A DNA stretch of 64,000 nucleotides from Akkermansiaceae bacterium (lineage in GTDB: Bacteria > Verrucomicrobiota > Verrucomicrobiia > Verrucomicrobiales > Akkermansiaceae): contig CAJJBQ010000002.1 of assembly GCA_905182405.1 (NCBI GenBank), forward strand, positions 1,722,483-1,786,482, given 5' to 3'. Positions 1-9,570 of this stretch are shown here, piece after piece. The notes under the pieces were generated by a model that saw only the letters and a list, made by a program, of their open reading frames with translations, made no database searches and had not been told where the DNA came from. Both the position numbers and the translations under genes were made by a program. Within the stretch, counting starts at the first letter, position 1, and every line of letters starts with the position of its first letter.

Positions 1-790
1 CAATCGCTTTTTCATTCACAAAGCGTCCCGCCATGGCCTTCTGCCGTAGTCCCCCATTGTCGATGTAATCGGTAAACCGGGCTCCTTCAGGCGCACCATC
101 GTTGTATTTCCCAGTGAGAACTCCACCCGCCAGCGGGCTGTAGGGAAGCAAACTCACCTTCTCCCGACGAAGGCATTCAGCGAGTTCGTCTTCGTCCCGG
201 CGATTATTCAGCGAGAAATTATTCTGCACCGTGTCGATCCGCGTAAGCCCCTCCAGCTCGCTCGTCCAAAGACTCTTCATCACACCATATGGGTTGTCGT
301 TGCTCAGACCGATGGCCCGGACCTTCCCTTCCTTCACGAATTCATCGAGCACCTCCAGCGTGTCCGCCGCTCTCATCCCGTGATCCGGCCAATGAATCTG
401 GTAAAGGTCAAGGTAGTCCGTCCCGAGCCGACGCAAGCTCCCCTCGAGCGCTTTCCGAAGATGCACCCGATCCAGCGCGGCTTTGCCATCACGAATCGGC
501 GGACAGAACCACCCGTGCGCAGCCCCGGCGATCTTCGACCCAATGATCACCGATTCGCGCGGTCGATCTGCAAGCCACGCACCGAGCCATTCTTCGGTCA
601 ACCCGGCGAGTTCCTCGGAGGGAGGCACAGGATAAATTTCAGCCGTATCGAAAAAATCAATCCCCGCCTCCACCGCTGCGTTCATAATCTTAAAACTCTC
701 CTCCCGATCTGACTGCGCCCCAAAAGTCATCGTGCCCATGCAGATTTCGCTCACCACGATTCCGCTTTGCCCAAGTCGTCGTTTTTCCAT
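1..790 (-). CDS. Aldo/keto reductase, 3' end outside window
   Basis: An open frame starts at the ATG at 790-788 and runs off the left edge, giving at least 263 residues. The N-terminus [20 protein letters not shown] and the following FFDTAEIY stretch are typical of the Tas/YajO-like aldo/keto reductase family. The Asp and Tyr of FFDTAEIY are the expected catalytic Asp and Tyr, and [11 protein letters not shown] further on supplies the usual His. Such enzymes reduce carbonyls with NADPH in the cytoplasm; the substrate cannot be read from sequence. The remaining C-terminal part, with the cofactor loop, lies outside the window. No signal peptide is seen and no operon partner is visible upstream. 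Confidence 0.9.
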   Translation of the reverse strand, partial: MEKRRLGQSGIVVSEICMGTMTFGAQSDREESFKIMNAAVEAGIDFFDTAEIYPVPPSEELAGLTEEWLGAWLADRPRESVIIGSKIAGAAHGWFCPPIRDGKAALDRVHLRKALEGSLRRLGTDYLDLYQIHWPDHGMRAADTLEVLDEFVKEGKVRAIGLSNDNPYGVMKSLWTSELEGLTRIDTVQNNFSLNNRRDEDELAECLRREKVSLLPYSPLAGGVLTGKYNDGAPEGARFTDYIDNGGLRQKAMAGRFVNEKAI

Positions 791-954
791 GCCGTAATAA
801 TCCCCATATTGATCTCGTTTTGCAAGACTGGGGCTTGACGATGAAGGATGCATCGAGGCGAAGGCGACAAAGAAAAAGGGAGGCGTCAAAGCCCCCCTTC
901 TATTTTAATCTGGCGTCCACGGCGAATTGACCGTGGACGACTGGAAGTTGTGTA

Positions 955-1577
955 CTACGGCTGGTAAGCCACTTTCAGTCGAAGGAACTTCTTAGGATCA
1001 CCGCCGACACCATCTGCCTCACGCAGCACCACGATCTCGGTGCCATCGTTGTGAGACTCAGTAGAAACGGTCGCGGTCGAATCACCGGTCCATCCCTGAA
1101 GTGCATTTGCCTTTTCAAGAGTCCAAATAAAATCAGCGGCATTCGTGCGGCGACGCACTCTCGCTCCGAGATATTCTTGTCCTCCGTTGCTCCGTTCGAC
1201 TGAATCAGACCAAGGTATTCCCTGCCTCTCTTCAGTGAAAAATTGATATGCAGCTCACCACCGGTAATCCTCCGATTCTTCCCAGAAGCAAACACTACAA
1301 GATACCCACGGGATCCGATGATCGTCTCAGGTGGAAAGACCCACTTCTGAGTGTCTCCCGCATCATCGGTGAGACTCCAACCGCCAAGATCCAGCGTGTC
1401 TTCACCTTCGTTATACAGTTCGATTCAATCGACCGCGTCACCATTCTCATCCAAGAATGATCCGTCGTTGGAAGCCACGAATTCTGAGATCCAAACCTTC
1501 GCCGAGGTTTGCGTTGCGAGCAGCCCACTAAGGAGGGCTACCGATGAAAAATATGGGAGTTTCAAAGTAATGTGCAT
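955..1577 (-). pseudogene. Lamin-tail-domain secreted protein, broken
   Basis: Translation from the ATG at 1577 gives a signal peptide (MHITLKLPYFSSVALLSGLL) followed by a lamin-tail-like domain (VWISEFVASNDGSFLDENGD, then IELYNEG, LGGWSLTDD, GYLVVFASGKN). Codon 51 is TGA (1427-1425) where the family expects Trp of the DWIELYN motif. After about residue 125 the similarity jumps to another frame, which ends in PKKFLRLKV, a common C-terminus of long verrucomicrobial lamin-tail proteins. So there is a nonsense mutation plus a large internal deletion with frameshift. Intact members are long extracellular proteins; this copy is not expected to work. Confidence 0.7.
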
Positions 1578-1613
1578 GTGTTAATATGAGGCAACTTTTA
1601 ATAAAGCGCAAAA

Positions 1614-3014
1614 ATGAAGCCCTGCCAAAAAAAAGCTTTCAGATATTTCCTCGTTCTTAGTCAATTTCTCAGCCCATTTATCGCTTCATCGGAGGAAAAA
1701 CGGCCCAATATCGTCCTCTTTTATGCCGACGACCTCGGCTACACCGATCTCTCCTGCCAGGGCTCGAGCTATTACAAAACGCCCCATATCGACCGAATCG
1801 GCAAGGAAGGCATCACCTTTACCAATGCTTACGCGGCTGCCGCAAATTGCGCCCCCTCCCGTGCATCGCTCTTGAGTGGACTATACACCCCGCGTCATGG
1901 CGTGTTCACCGTAAACAACTCCGACCGCGGAAAAGCAAAACACCGCAAGCTCATCCCGATCAAAAACACCGAAGTTCTCGCCCCAAAATTCACCACTTTA
2001 GCCGAATCGCTCAAATCAGCTGGTTACCAAACCTGTATTGCGGGCAAGTGGCACGTCTCCCCTGATCCGACCAAGGACGGATTCGACACCAACTTCGGAG
2101 GCAACAAGTCCGGTCACCCCAGGTCCTACTTTTCTCCCTACAAAAACCCCCAGCTCAAAGATGGCCCCAAAGGCGAGCACCTCCCCGAAAGATTAGGCCG
2201 CGACGTTTCCAACTGGATTGCCGATCACAAAGAAACCCCCTTCTTCGTCTACCTCCCTTTTTACTCCGTCCACACTCCCATCCAAGCCCGCGACGACCTC
2301 GCTAAAAAATACAGTGAACGGCCAAAAACCGAACCCCATCACAATCCAAAGTATGCCGCGATGATCGAAGCCATGGATCTCGCCGTCGGCCAGGTTCTCA
2401 AAACCCTCGAGGAGCAAGATCTCAGCGACAACACCCTCGTCATCTTCACCTCCGACAACGGCCCCCACGGTAACATCTCCCGCGCCACTCCTCTTCGAGG
2501 CGTGAAAGGGATGTACTACGAAGGCGGCATCCGTGAACCCTTCCTCGCCAAGCTCCCCGGCGTCATCAAAGCCGGCAGTATCAACGACACCCCCATCCAT
2601 CAAGTCGATCTCTACCCCACCCTCCTTTCCTTCGCCAAAGCGACCGGCCCGAAGCAACTCGATGGCATCGACCTCACTCCCGCGCTCAAGGGCGAACCAC
2701 TTCCCGAGCGCAATCTCTACTGGCATTTCCCCGCTTACCTCCAGGGCTACGGCTTGGATGGAGGCTCAGCCTCACCCTTCTTCCGCACCACGCCTTGCGG
2801 AGTCATTCGTGATGGCGACTGGAAGCTCATTCAATATTTCGAGGACAACACTCTGGAGCTCTACAACCTCAAGGACGACCTTTCCGAGACCACCAATCTC
2901 GCCGAAAAGAACCCCGAGAAAACACAAGCCCTTCTCAAGAAGCTGCAGGCGTGGCAGACAAAAGTGAGCGCACCCATTCCCACGAAAGCGAATCCTTCTT
3001 ATCGAAAGGAATAG
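1614..3014 (+). CDS. Secreted type I sulfatase
   Basis: The protein has 466 residues with an N-terminal signal peptide (about 1-26). RPNIVLFYADDLGYTDL supplies the metal-binding DD pair (D39-D40), and C79-A-P-S-R is the sulfatase signature whose Cys is converted to formylglycine. Also present are AGKWH and the second metal site FTSDNGPHG. C-terminal WKLIQYFEDNTLELYNLKDD is the usual family ending. It should hydrolyse sulfate esters of polysaccharides or glycans in the periplasm or outside the cell; the substrate is not evident. The stop lies two bases before an IS-end-like sequence (3017-3036) that joins it to a sulfotransferase fragment. It is one of four sulfatase genes in the window that look full-length. 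Confidence 0.93.
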   Translation: MKPCQKKAFRYFLVLSQFLSPFIASSEEKRPNIVLFYADDLGYTDLSCQGSSYYKTPHIDRIGKEGITFTNAYAAAANCAPSRASLLSGLYTPRHGVFTVNNSDRGKAKHRKLIPIKNTEVLAPKFTTLAESLKSAGYQTCIAGKWHVSPDPTKDGFDTNFGGNKSGHPRSYFSPYKNPQLKDGPKGEHLPERLGRDVSNWIADHKETPFFVYLPFYSVHTPIQARDDLAKKYSERPKTEPHHNPKYAAMIEAMDLAVGQVLKTLEEQDLSDNTLVIFTSDNGPHGNISRATPLRGVKGMYYEGGIREPFLAKLPGVIKAGSINDTPIHQVDLYPTLLSFAKATGPKQLDGIDLTPALKGEPLPERNLYWHFPAYLQGYGLDGGSASPFFRTTPCGVIRDGDWKLIQYFEDNTLELYNLKDDLSETTNLAEKNPEKTQALLKKLQAWQTKVSAPIPTKANPSYRKE

Positions 3015-3016
3015 TC

Positions 3017-3036
3017 GCTAGGAGCCTGTCGGAGTT
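3017..3036 (+). repeat. IS-end-like 20-mer shared with 44265-44284
   Basis: The 20 bases GCTAGGAGCCTGTCGGAGTT occur here on the plus strand and, identically, on the minus strand at 44284-44265. The copy here sits exactly where the sulfotransferase remnant loses its N-terminus. That position fits the terminal repeat of an insertion sequence left behind after deletion. No transposase remains next to it, so family assignment is not possible. Confidence 0.5.
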
Positions 3037-3692
3037 AGCGCACGTTCTGGATCGGCATCCTGAGCTACACACCGTCGAGGAAACGAACTCTCTGTTAGGA
3101 AAAGTCAGCAGCCACTTTTTACAACTCCACAACAAGCAGAGCTCTGACAAGGATGCTTCTCTCATGTTTACCGGGTTAGCTTCTAATACTCGCCGAAAAC
3201 TAGCTCGGGACTACGCTCATGCGCTCAGAGCCTTTGGCCCTGTCAAGCAAGGTGCCCGAATGCTGATTGATCGTAACCCGATGCTTACGCCCACCCTGCC
3301 GCACCTTCATGCGGCCATACCGCAGGCACCTGTGATTATGGTTTTGCGTGACCCACGCCATGTCTGTCTGAGCTTTTACATGCAGTTTCTACCCCCTAAC
3401 GAAATTTCATCAAACCTTGAGTCACTCGAAAGCACCCCCAGCTACTACATCCAGGTTATGGCAATGTGGCTTAAAATCAGAAAGCATCCAGCATCTCGGG
3501 GTAAGCCAACAGCCACTTGACATCACACCCATCCAACCGACGGAAACGTCTGTGATCATGACACCAAGCTATGAAGCCGTCACCCGACCTATCAATACTA
3601 AAGCGATCGGCCGCTGGAGGAACTACAGCGCACACTTCGCCAAAGCCGAGGAAATCCTTGCGCCTGCGATTGAGGCATTTGGCTACGATTGA
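3037..3692 (+). pseudogene. Sulfotransferase, truncated and frameshifted
   Basis: The frame read from about 3037 contains AHVLDRHPELHTVEETN, then DRNPMLTPTLPHLHAAIPQA and VIMVLRDPRHVCLSFYMQF. These are typical of TPR-type/PAPS-dependent sulfotransferases, including the 3'-phosphate-binding RDPR...S region. The P-loop-like N-terminal PRSGTT motif is missing, replaced by the IS-end-like repeat at 3017-3036. Similarity resumes in another frame near 3557 with TPSYEAVTRPINTKAIGRW and ends at FGYD (stop at 3690-3692), so there is also a frameshift with an internal deletion. An ATG at 2951, inside the sulfatase, opens this frame by chance. It is non-functional by inference. Confidence 0.75.
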
Positions 3693-3948
3693 TCGATAGC
3701 CAAATAAACATCATTCTTCCACGCCCTTGAGCTCTACGATCAAAGGATCAAACAGTCAGAAGGCCTGTCCCCACGAAGCACTCCTCCGACAAAACCGCCT
3801 CCCTCCACCCCCGAATTCTATTCCAAATATTAGTATAATTGTTCCATTATCGGGCCGCGGGCCTGGCCATTTTGTGTTCCTGCCTGCACATGGGGAGTTC
3901 CCAGGTACAGGCATCCGGGATCCCCGAAGCCGACCTCATTGACGGCAC

Positions 3949-5358
3949 TTACCTGGCCCAATCCGCAAGCGGAGCTTTTCCTGACTCGCGATTTTCTGCG
4001 CCCTTAATCTTCTTCAAACTATCGCCCAATTCCACGCGCTTTTGATCCGCCAGCGCTTGCATCTTGGCTAGCACCACCGGGTGCTTCGCTTTGACATCGG
4101 TCCGCTCTCCGCGATCGACTTTCATATCGTAGAGCCCCAGCTGCACTTGCTCGACTCCATACTTTCCGGTCTTCCCGTCATTTCCCTGATTGCTCCGTCC
4201 ATCGCGCGCTTTATGCGAAAACTGAAGCTTCCATTTCCCCATACGCATCGACTCCAAGTCATTGCCGCGATAGTAGAAAAAGTAAGCCTCCTGCACCGGC
4301 TCGCTTTGCTCCCCCACAATGACCTTCCAGGCGTCCTTTCCATCGATCTCTTTCTTGGGAAGCGGTGCATCAACCAATCCCGCAATCGTAGGAAGAAGAT
4401 CAATCGTCATCAAAGGAGTTTTTACCACACTACCCGCTTTGATCTTCCCCGGGAAACGCATCACGCAAGGAACACGAACTCCGCCTTCCCAACTCGTTCC
4501 CTTGCTCCCCCGAAGATCCCCTACGTTACCCGCATGGTTCCCAAAGACCATCCACGGGCCGTTGTCGCTCGTAAAAATAACGAAGGTGTTGTTCACCACC
4601 CCCTTCTTCTCGAGCGCCCTGAGCACCTCTCCTGTCGACCAGTCGATTTCTTGAATGACATCTCCAAAAATCCCCTTCTCCGATGACCCTTTTCGATCCC
4701 CCGAAACATAAAGCGGCACATGTGGCTGTGGATGCGCAAGGTAGAGAAAGAAGGGCGCATCCTTTGTTTTCTCGATAAAACTCACCGCCCGTTTTGTCAG
4801 AGTATTCGTCATCTCGCTCTGATCAAGTTCCCGACGGCTGATCTTGTCATTATCGAAAACCGGAAGATCAGGATAGCCTTTCACAAATTTGATCGGACCA
4901 CGCGGCCACATGTCGTTCGAGTAAGGATAACCATGATACTCGTCGAATCCCTGATTCACTGGTAGAAATTTTTTCTGATAGCCTAGGTGCCATTTTCCAA
5001 AGGCCGCTGTGGCGTAACCTTGCCCCTTGAGAAGTTCGGCAATCGTTGTTTCATTGGGATTTAGACCGTTTTTACTCCGATGCGAAAGGGCCCCGCTAAT
5101 CCCAACCCGATTCGAGTAACATCCCGTCATGAGGGCCGCCCTGGAAGCTGAGCACACCGCCTGCGCCACGTAAAAATCGGTAAATTTGGCGCCGTCTTTC
5201 GCTATTGAGTCAATATGCGGCGTTTTGTAACCTTCAGCCCCAAAGCAGCCAATGTCGCCATAACCAAGATCATCGCAAAAAATAATGACCACATTGGGCT
5301 TCTCGGCCGCTTTTACGAAAACGGAAAACGAGAGAAAGATCGCCAAGATGTCATTCAT
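3949..5358 (-). CDS. Secreted type I sulfatase
   Basis: I start at the ATG at 5358, because it begins a signal peptide (MNDILAIFLSFSVFVKA); the longer reading frame from 5448 has no such feature. The mature protein carries PNVVIIFCDDLGYGD (metal DD at 29-30), C69-S-A-S-R as the formylglycine motif, FGKWHLGY and FTSDNGPW, for 469 residues overall. This resembles arylsulfatase A-type enzymes. It is transcribed divergently from the TPR-redoxin gene, with 61 bp between the starts. It presumably removes sulfate from a glycan outside the inner membrane. Confidence 0.93.
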   Translation of the reverse strand: MNDILAIFLSFSVFVKAAEKPNVVIIFCDDLGYGDIGCFGAEGYKTPHIDSIAKDGAKFTDFYVAQAVCSASRAALMTGCYSNRVGISGALSHRSKNGLNPNETTIAELLKGQGYATAAFGKWHLGYQKKFLPVNQGFDEYHGYPYSNDMWPRGPIKFVKGYPDLPVFDNDKISRRELDQSEMTNTLTKRAVSFIEKTKDAPFFLYLAHPQPHVPLYVSGDRKGSSEKGIFGDVIQEIDWSTGEVLRALEKKGVVNNTFVIFTSDNGPWMVFGNHAGNVGDLRGSKGTSWEGGVRVPCVMRFPGKIKAGSVVKTPLMTIDLLPTIAGLVDAPLPKKEIDGKDAWKVIVGEQSEPVQEAYFFYYRGNDLESMRMGKWKLQFSHKARDGRSNQGNDGKTGKYGVEQVQLGLYDMKVDRGERTDVKAKHPVVLAKMQALADQKRVELGDSLKKIKGAENRESGKAPLADWAR

Positions 5359-5419
5359 TTGGAAAGTCCACCACACCCGACCCGTAACAGCAATCTCCAA
5401 CCTCGTCTCTGACATCGAT

Positions 5420-7693
5420 ATGCGCTCCGCCATTCTCACTCTCCTCATCGGATTCTCACCTCTCCTTTCTCTGGCTCAAGAGACGCCTGAAACAGCAAGC
5501 GATAATCCTTTGGCCGGCCATTCCCACCAAGGCCACGCCTTCAATCAGGGCCCACGCCAGGCTGGACCCCTGATGAAAAACACCGGACTTGTTCACCTTC
5601 CCATCACGACTTCCTGGGACAAGGGGCAAGCCTATTTCGACCAAGGCATCGGTCAGCTCCACGGCTTCTGGTATTATGAAGCCGAGCGCTCTTTCCGCCA
5701 AATTCTCGCTCATGACCCAAACTGTGTCATGGCCTACCTCGGGCTCACTTTGGCCAATTGGGAAAACGAAAAACGCGCCAAAAATTTTATCAAGAAAGGA
5801 ACCGAACTTCAAGAGAAGGCCACCCTCACCAATCACGAAAAAGCCTATTTCGAAGCCCACAAAAAACTCTTCAGCGAAGAACCCAAGGACATCAAGAAGC
5901 GCCGTGTCAATTTCGTCCGCGATCTCGAGGACATCGTCCTCAACTTCCCCAATGACCTGGAGGCCAAAGCATTCCTCGTCTGCCGTCGCTGGCAGCTCAA
6001 CCGCAAGGGAATTCAGATTCAGAGTTATGTCGGCCTCGACGCCATTCTTGAGCAAATCTTTGCCAAGTCCCCTCATCACCCAGCTCACCACTTTGCCATC
6101 CACCTCTGGGACTATCGCAATCACGCCCAGGCCCTCGACTCCGCGGCCAAGCTCGGGTCCACCGCCCCCAGCATCGCCCACATGTGGCACATGCCCGGTC
6201 ATATTTATTCCAAGGCAAAGCGCTTCCACGACGCCGCCTGGCATCAAGCCGCCTCTGCCTCGGTCGATCACGCGCACATGCAAAAGAACTATCTCCTGCC
6301 CGATGAGATCCACAACTACGCCCACAACAACCAGTGGCTCGCGCAAAACTACACCTACCTCGGCAACGCCACCGCCGCAGTTGAAATGGCGCAGTCCCTC
6401 CTCGCCAACCCCCGTCACCCCCGCCTCAACACCGCCACCAAAGGAGGCTCATCCAGCCGTTACGGCCGCAGCGAGCTCATCAAGATCCTCGAGACTTTCG
6501 AACTCTGGCCTCAAGTCATCGCCCTTTCGAAAACCCAGTGGCTCGAAACACTTGATAAAGCAGACGATGACCGCTCGCGCCTCCGCCTCATCGGACTCGC
6601 CCACTTCCATCTTCAGAAGAAAAACGACCTCAACGTGACCATCGGCCAGCTCGACGCGTTCCACAAAAAAGCAGTCGCCCAGCAAAAAGAAGACGAAGAC
6701 AAAGCCCGCGAAAAAGCGACCAAGGAAAAGAAAAACGAAAAAGACCTCAAGAAAGCCGTCACCGATGCCGGCAAGAATGCTAAGAAAAGCACGGATGCTC
6801 TCGCCAAAATCCTCGGCGAGCTGCGCGGTTGCCTTGCCGAACTCAATGGCGATCAAGAAGCCGCCAAAAAATCACTCAGCCACGTCAATAACGGTACCGT
6901 GAAGATGCGACGTCAGCTCGCGCTCGGCGATCTCGAAGAAGCCCGCAAAGCTGCTGAAAAGAAACTCAGCGGCGACGATAAAAAAACCGTCGAACTAGCC
7001 CAAGGCATCGAAACCTTTTACCGATGTCAAAAAGAAGACGCCAGCAAGGTGAAGGAAGCTTTCGGAAAGCTGCGCGCCATTTCCTCCGAGATCGCAATCA
7101 CCACTCCTCCCTTCGCTCGCCTTGCCCCAATCGCCAAGAAACTTGGCTACCCCGAGGACTGGCGTCTCGCCAACGTCCCAGCCGAAGACCTCCTCCCCCG
7201 ACCAAAACTCGATTCACTCGGCCCCGTCCATTGGACCCCACCCGCCGCCAAGCCCTTCGACCTCCCGGACCAAAATAAAAAGTCGGTCTCACTATCCGAC
7301 TACCAAGGTAAGCCCTTCATCCTCGTCTTCTATCTCGGCGCCGGCTGCCTCCACTGCACCGAGCAACTCACCGCCATGGCCGATCGCTATCCCGAGTTCG
7401 AAAAGGCCAAGCTTCCCATCCTCGCGATCTCCACCGACAACGTCGCCGACCTTAAGATATCACAGGACAACTACGAAAAAGGAACCATCCCCTTCCCTCT
7501 CATCTCCGATGAAAAAAAGGACGTCTTCAAAGCCTACACCGCCCACGATGACTTCGAGAACCAGCCACTCCACGGCACCTTCGTGATCGACGGAAAAGGC
7601 CGCGTCCTCTGGACCGACATTTCCGCCGACCCCTTCATGGATATCGATTTCCTCATCGAAGAAGCCAACCGCCTCCTGGAACTCCATCCCTAG
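5420..7693 (+). CDS. TPR protein with C-terminal redoxin domain
   Basis: I choose the ATG at 5420 since it starts a signal peptide (MRSAILTLLIGFSPLLSLAQ), giving 757 residues. Residues about 70-340 read as TPR-like helical repeats (for example YFDQGIGQLHGFWYYEAERS, MAYLGLTLANW, HMPGHIYSKAKRFHDAAWHQ). A charged Lys/Glu-rich segment around 415-465 may be a coiled coil. Residues about 610-757 form an AhpC/TSA-like thioredoxin fold with a C643-L-H-C646 pair in the usual active-site position. Planctomycetes and Verrucomicrobia carry secreted TPR-redoxin proteins of unknown role. The divergent arrangement with a sulfatase suggests, but does not prove, shared control. Confidence 0.8.
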   Translation: MRSAILTLLIGFSPLLSLAQETPETASDNPLAGHSHQGHAFNQGPRQAGPLMKNTGLVHLPITTSWDKGQAYFDQGIGQLHGFWYYEAERSFRQILAHDPNCVMAYLGLTLANWENEKRAKNFIKKGTELQEKATLTNHEKAYFEAHKKLFSEEPKDIKKRRVNFVRDLEDIVLNFPNDLEAKAFLVCRRWQLNRKGIQIQSYVGLDAILEQIFAKSPHHPAHHFAIHLWDYRNHAQALDSAAKLGSTAPSIAHMWHMPGHIYSKAKRFHDAAWHQAASASVDHAHMQKNYLLPDEIHNYAHNNQWLAQNYTYLGNATAAVEMAQSLLANPRHPRLNTATKGGSSSRYGRSELIKILETFELWPQVIALSKTQWLETLDKADDDRSRLRLIGLAHFHLQKKNDLNVTIGQLDAFHKKAVAQQKEDEDKAREKATKEKKNEKDLKKAVTDAGKNAKKSTDALAKILGELRGCLAELNGDQEAAKKSLSHVNNGTVKMRRQLALGDLEEARKAAEKKLSGDDKKTVELAQGIETFYRCQKEDASKVKEAFGKLRAISSEIAITTPPFARLAPIAKKLGYPEDWRLANVPAEDLLPRPKLDSLGPVHWTPPAAKPFDLPDQNKKSVSLSDYQGKPFILVFYLGAGCLHCTEQLTAMADRYPEFEKAKLPILAISTDNVADLKISQDNYEKGTIPFPLISDEKKDVFKAYTAHDDFENQPLHGTFVIDGKGRVLWTDISADPFMDIDFLIEEANRLLELHP

Positions 7694-7801
7694 GTCAGAT
7701 ATCCTTCCTAACTTCCAACTCCACCTGTGCGCCTTAGTCTTTGGTCCCGACCATGCCGAGATATAACCGGCCGCCCCCCGGTTCCCGAAGTCGCAATGCT
7801 C

Positions 7802-7988
7802 CTAATCGACCATCAGCGTGATCGAATCCTCCGTCTCGATCTCCATTCCTTGAGCCACTCCATTGGAAGCCAACGCCACCACTACTGACACTGGCCTTGC
7901 AACTTTCTCCATCGCCCGAACATGAAAATCAATGTGGTGCGCATTAAGGTAGTAATTGACGTTACTCGATTTCCCTGCCTGAGCAGGT
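7802..7988 (-). pseudogene. Unrecognised C-terminal coding fragment
   Basis: A minus-strand frame of about 60 codons, opened by a stop near 7990 and ending at TAG (7804-7802), has protein-like composition: NYYLNAHHIDFHVRAMEK, then RPVSVVVALASNGVAQG, then EIETEDSITLMVD. It lacks a start codon at its beginning. I do not recognise the family with confidence. It looks like the tail of a larger decayed gene. Confidence 0.3.
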
Positions 7989-8131
7989 TAAGCCCTCCAG
8001 TTGGTCACTTCCGCTAGCTCATATAGGATTGAAAGAAGAAAGATCTCCGCGATCGTGAATCGGTGGCGTTGTTATCTTTTTCTTATTCGCCTTTGCCCTC
8101 TCCTCATGATTTGAGGCTCAAAAATGAATGA

Positions 8132-8245
8132 ATGACTACTATTGGACTTATCGCATTGGCAGTGTTGATCCTATTTGTGCTCATCACCTTAGTTGCTCCT
8201 TTCCGGACCTGCCTCGGACGATTACTTTTCGCCCCAGTTAAGTAG
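8132..8245 (+). CDS. Possible 37-residue membrane peptide
   Basis: From the ATG at 8132 a frame of 37 codons reads as a single hydrophobic segment (IGLIALAVLILFVLITLVAP) followed by a short basic tail (FRTCLGRLLFAPVK). It lies alone in a 600-bp gap downstream of the TPR-redoxin gene. Upstream, TTGAGGCTC lies 15-23 bases before the start, too far for a good ribosome site. An overlapping frame from 8128 is also open, so chance cannot be excluded. Single-span proteins of this size exist in many bacteria, and no homologue is recognised. Confidence 0.3.
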   Translation: MTTIGLIALAVLILFVLITLVAPFRTCLGRLLFAPVK

Positions 8246-8289
8246 CAGCGTGCTCCGCTCCTGTGGCTACCTGACCTGGGCTACTATCC

Positions 8290-9519
8290 TTAGACCATCG
8301 CCTTGAGACGCTCGCAAACTTCCTGCACGTTCGCCCGTGAGTTGAATGCGGAGATGCGGAAGAAGCCTTCGCCTGCCGCTCCGAATCCGGAACCAGGAGT
8401 CACGACAACTTGCGCGCCTTCGAGCATCTTATCAAACATCCCCCAGCTGGTAACGCCCTCAGGACAGCCAACCCAAACGTAAGGAGCGTTTTGACCACCC
8501 CAAACCTGAAGACCAAGAGCTTCGCAAGCGTCCTTGAGAAGCTTTGCGTTCGTCATGTAGTGCTTCACGAGCTCTGCCACTTCGGCCTTTCCAGCCTCGG
8601 AGTAAATCGCTTCGGCACCGCGCTGCACGGGGTAACTTGCGCCGTTAAACTTGGTCGAGTGCCGACGACTCCAGAGCTCCTTCAGCGGCACTCTTTCGCC
8701 GGAGGCTGTGGATCCGGTGACGGTCTCGGGAATGACGGTGTAGGCACAGCGGACGCCGGTGAAACCACCGTTTTTGGAGAACGACCGGAACTCAATCGCG
8801 CAATCCTTGGCACCCTCGACCTCATAAATAGAACGCGGAATGCTGCTGTCCTGCACGAAGGCCTCGTAGGCCGCATCGTAAAGAATGACGGCATCATTTT
8901 CTTTCGCGTAAGCGACCCAGGCTTCGAGCTGCTCGCGCGTCGCTGTCGTGCCCGTCGGGTTGTTCGGGTAGCAAAGATAGATCAGGTCGACCTTCTCCTC
9001 GGGAATGGCGGGAACGAAGCCGTTCTCAGCCGTACACTTGAGATAGACAAGTCCCTCGTATTCGCCCGCCTCGTTTGCCTCACCGGTATTACCAGCCATG
9101 ACATTGGTGTCGACGTAGACCGGGTAAACAGGATCGGTGACGGCGATTTTGTTTCCCTCCCCGAGGATATCGAGAATGTTGCCCGAGTCACACTTGGAAC
9201 CATCTGAGACGAAAATGTCACCGGCATCGATCCCGAGACCAGCGTAGGCATTTTCGGCAATCGATTCGCGAAGGAAGGGATAGCCCTGTTCGGGACCGTA
9301 ACCGCGGAAGGTGCCACGATTACCGAGTTCATCGACCGCCTTTTTCATGGCCTCGCGGGCCGCAACAGGGACGGGCTCGGTGACATCACCGATACCACAA
9401 CGGATAAGACGCTTGGCCTTTTCCGGCTCAGCGTCGGTGTATGCGTTTACGCGGCGGGCGATTTCCGGGAAAAGATACCCGGCCTTCAGCTTAAGAAAGT
9501 TTTCGTTGATGCGTGCCAT
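8290..9519 (-). CDS. dapL: LL-diaminopimelate aminotransferase
   Basis: A 409-residue class I/II PLP aminotransferase that begins [20 protein letters not shown]. This opening, with [15 protein letters not shown], is characteristic of Dap[12 protein letters not shown] and the PLP-binding Lys in FRSFSK249NGGFTGVR are present, along with a C-terminal [13 protein letters not shown] carrying the carboxylate-binding Arg. The enzyme converts tetrahydrodipicolinate directly to LL-diaminopimelate in one step of the lysine and peptidoglycan pathway. Verrucomicrobia, Chlamydiae and plants use this route. The canonical Ala after SFSKN is Gly here. It stands alone with no lysine-pathway neighbour. Confidence 0.95.
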   Translation of the reverse strand: MARINENFLKLKAGYLFPEIARRVNAYTDAEPEKAKRLIRCGIGDVTEPVPVAAREAMKKAVDELGNRGTFRGYGPEQGYPFLRESIAENAYAGLGIDAGDIFVSDGSKCDSGNILDILGEGNKIAVTDPVYPVYVDTNVMAGNTGEANEAGEYEGLVYLKCTAENGFVPAIPEEKVDLIYLCYPNNPTGTTATREQLEAWVAYAKENDAVILYDAAYEAFVQDSSIPRSIYEVEGAKDCAIEFRSFSKNGGFTGVRCAYTVIPETVTGSTASGERVPLKELWSRRHSTKFNGASYPVQRGAEAIYSEAGKAEVAELVKHYMTNAKLLKDACEALGLQVWGGQNAPYVWVGCPEGVTSWGMFDKMLEGAQVVVTPGSGFGAAGEGFFRISAFNSRANVQEVCERLKAMV

Positions 9520-9570
9520 GACGGGTTTGGAATAACGGCGATCAAGAAAACCCGCAATGGAAATTACGAT

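Noticed and set aside
2193..2726. 177-codon minus-strand frame opposite the first sulfatase
   Set aside because: Antisense shadow of sulfatase coding sequence.
5456..6418. 320-codon minus-strand frame opposite the TPR-redoxin gene
   Set aside because: Low-complexity Val/Gly/Glu composition and a clear real gene on the other strand.
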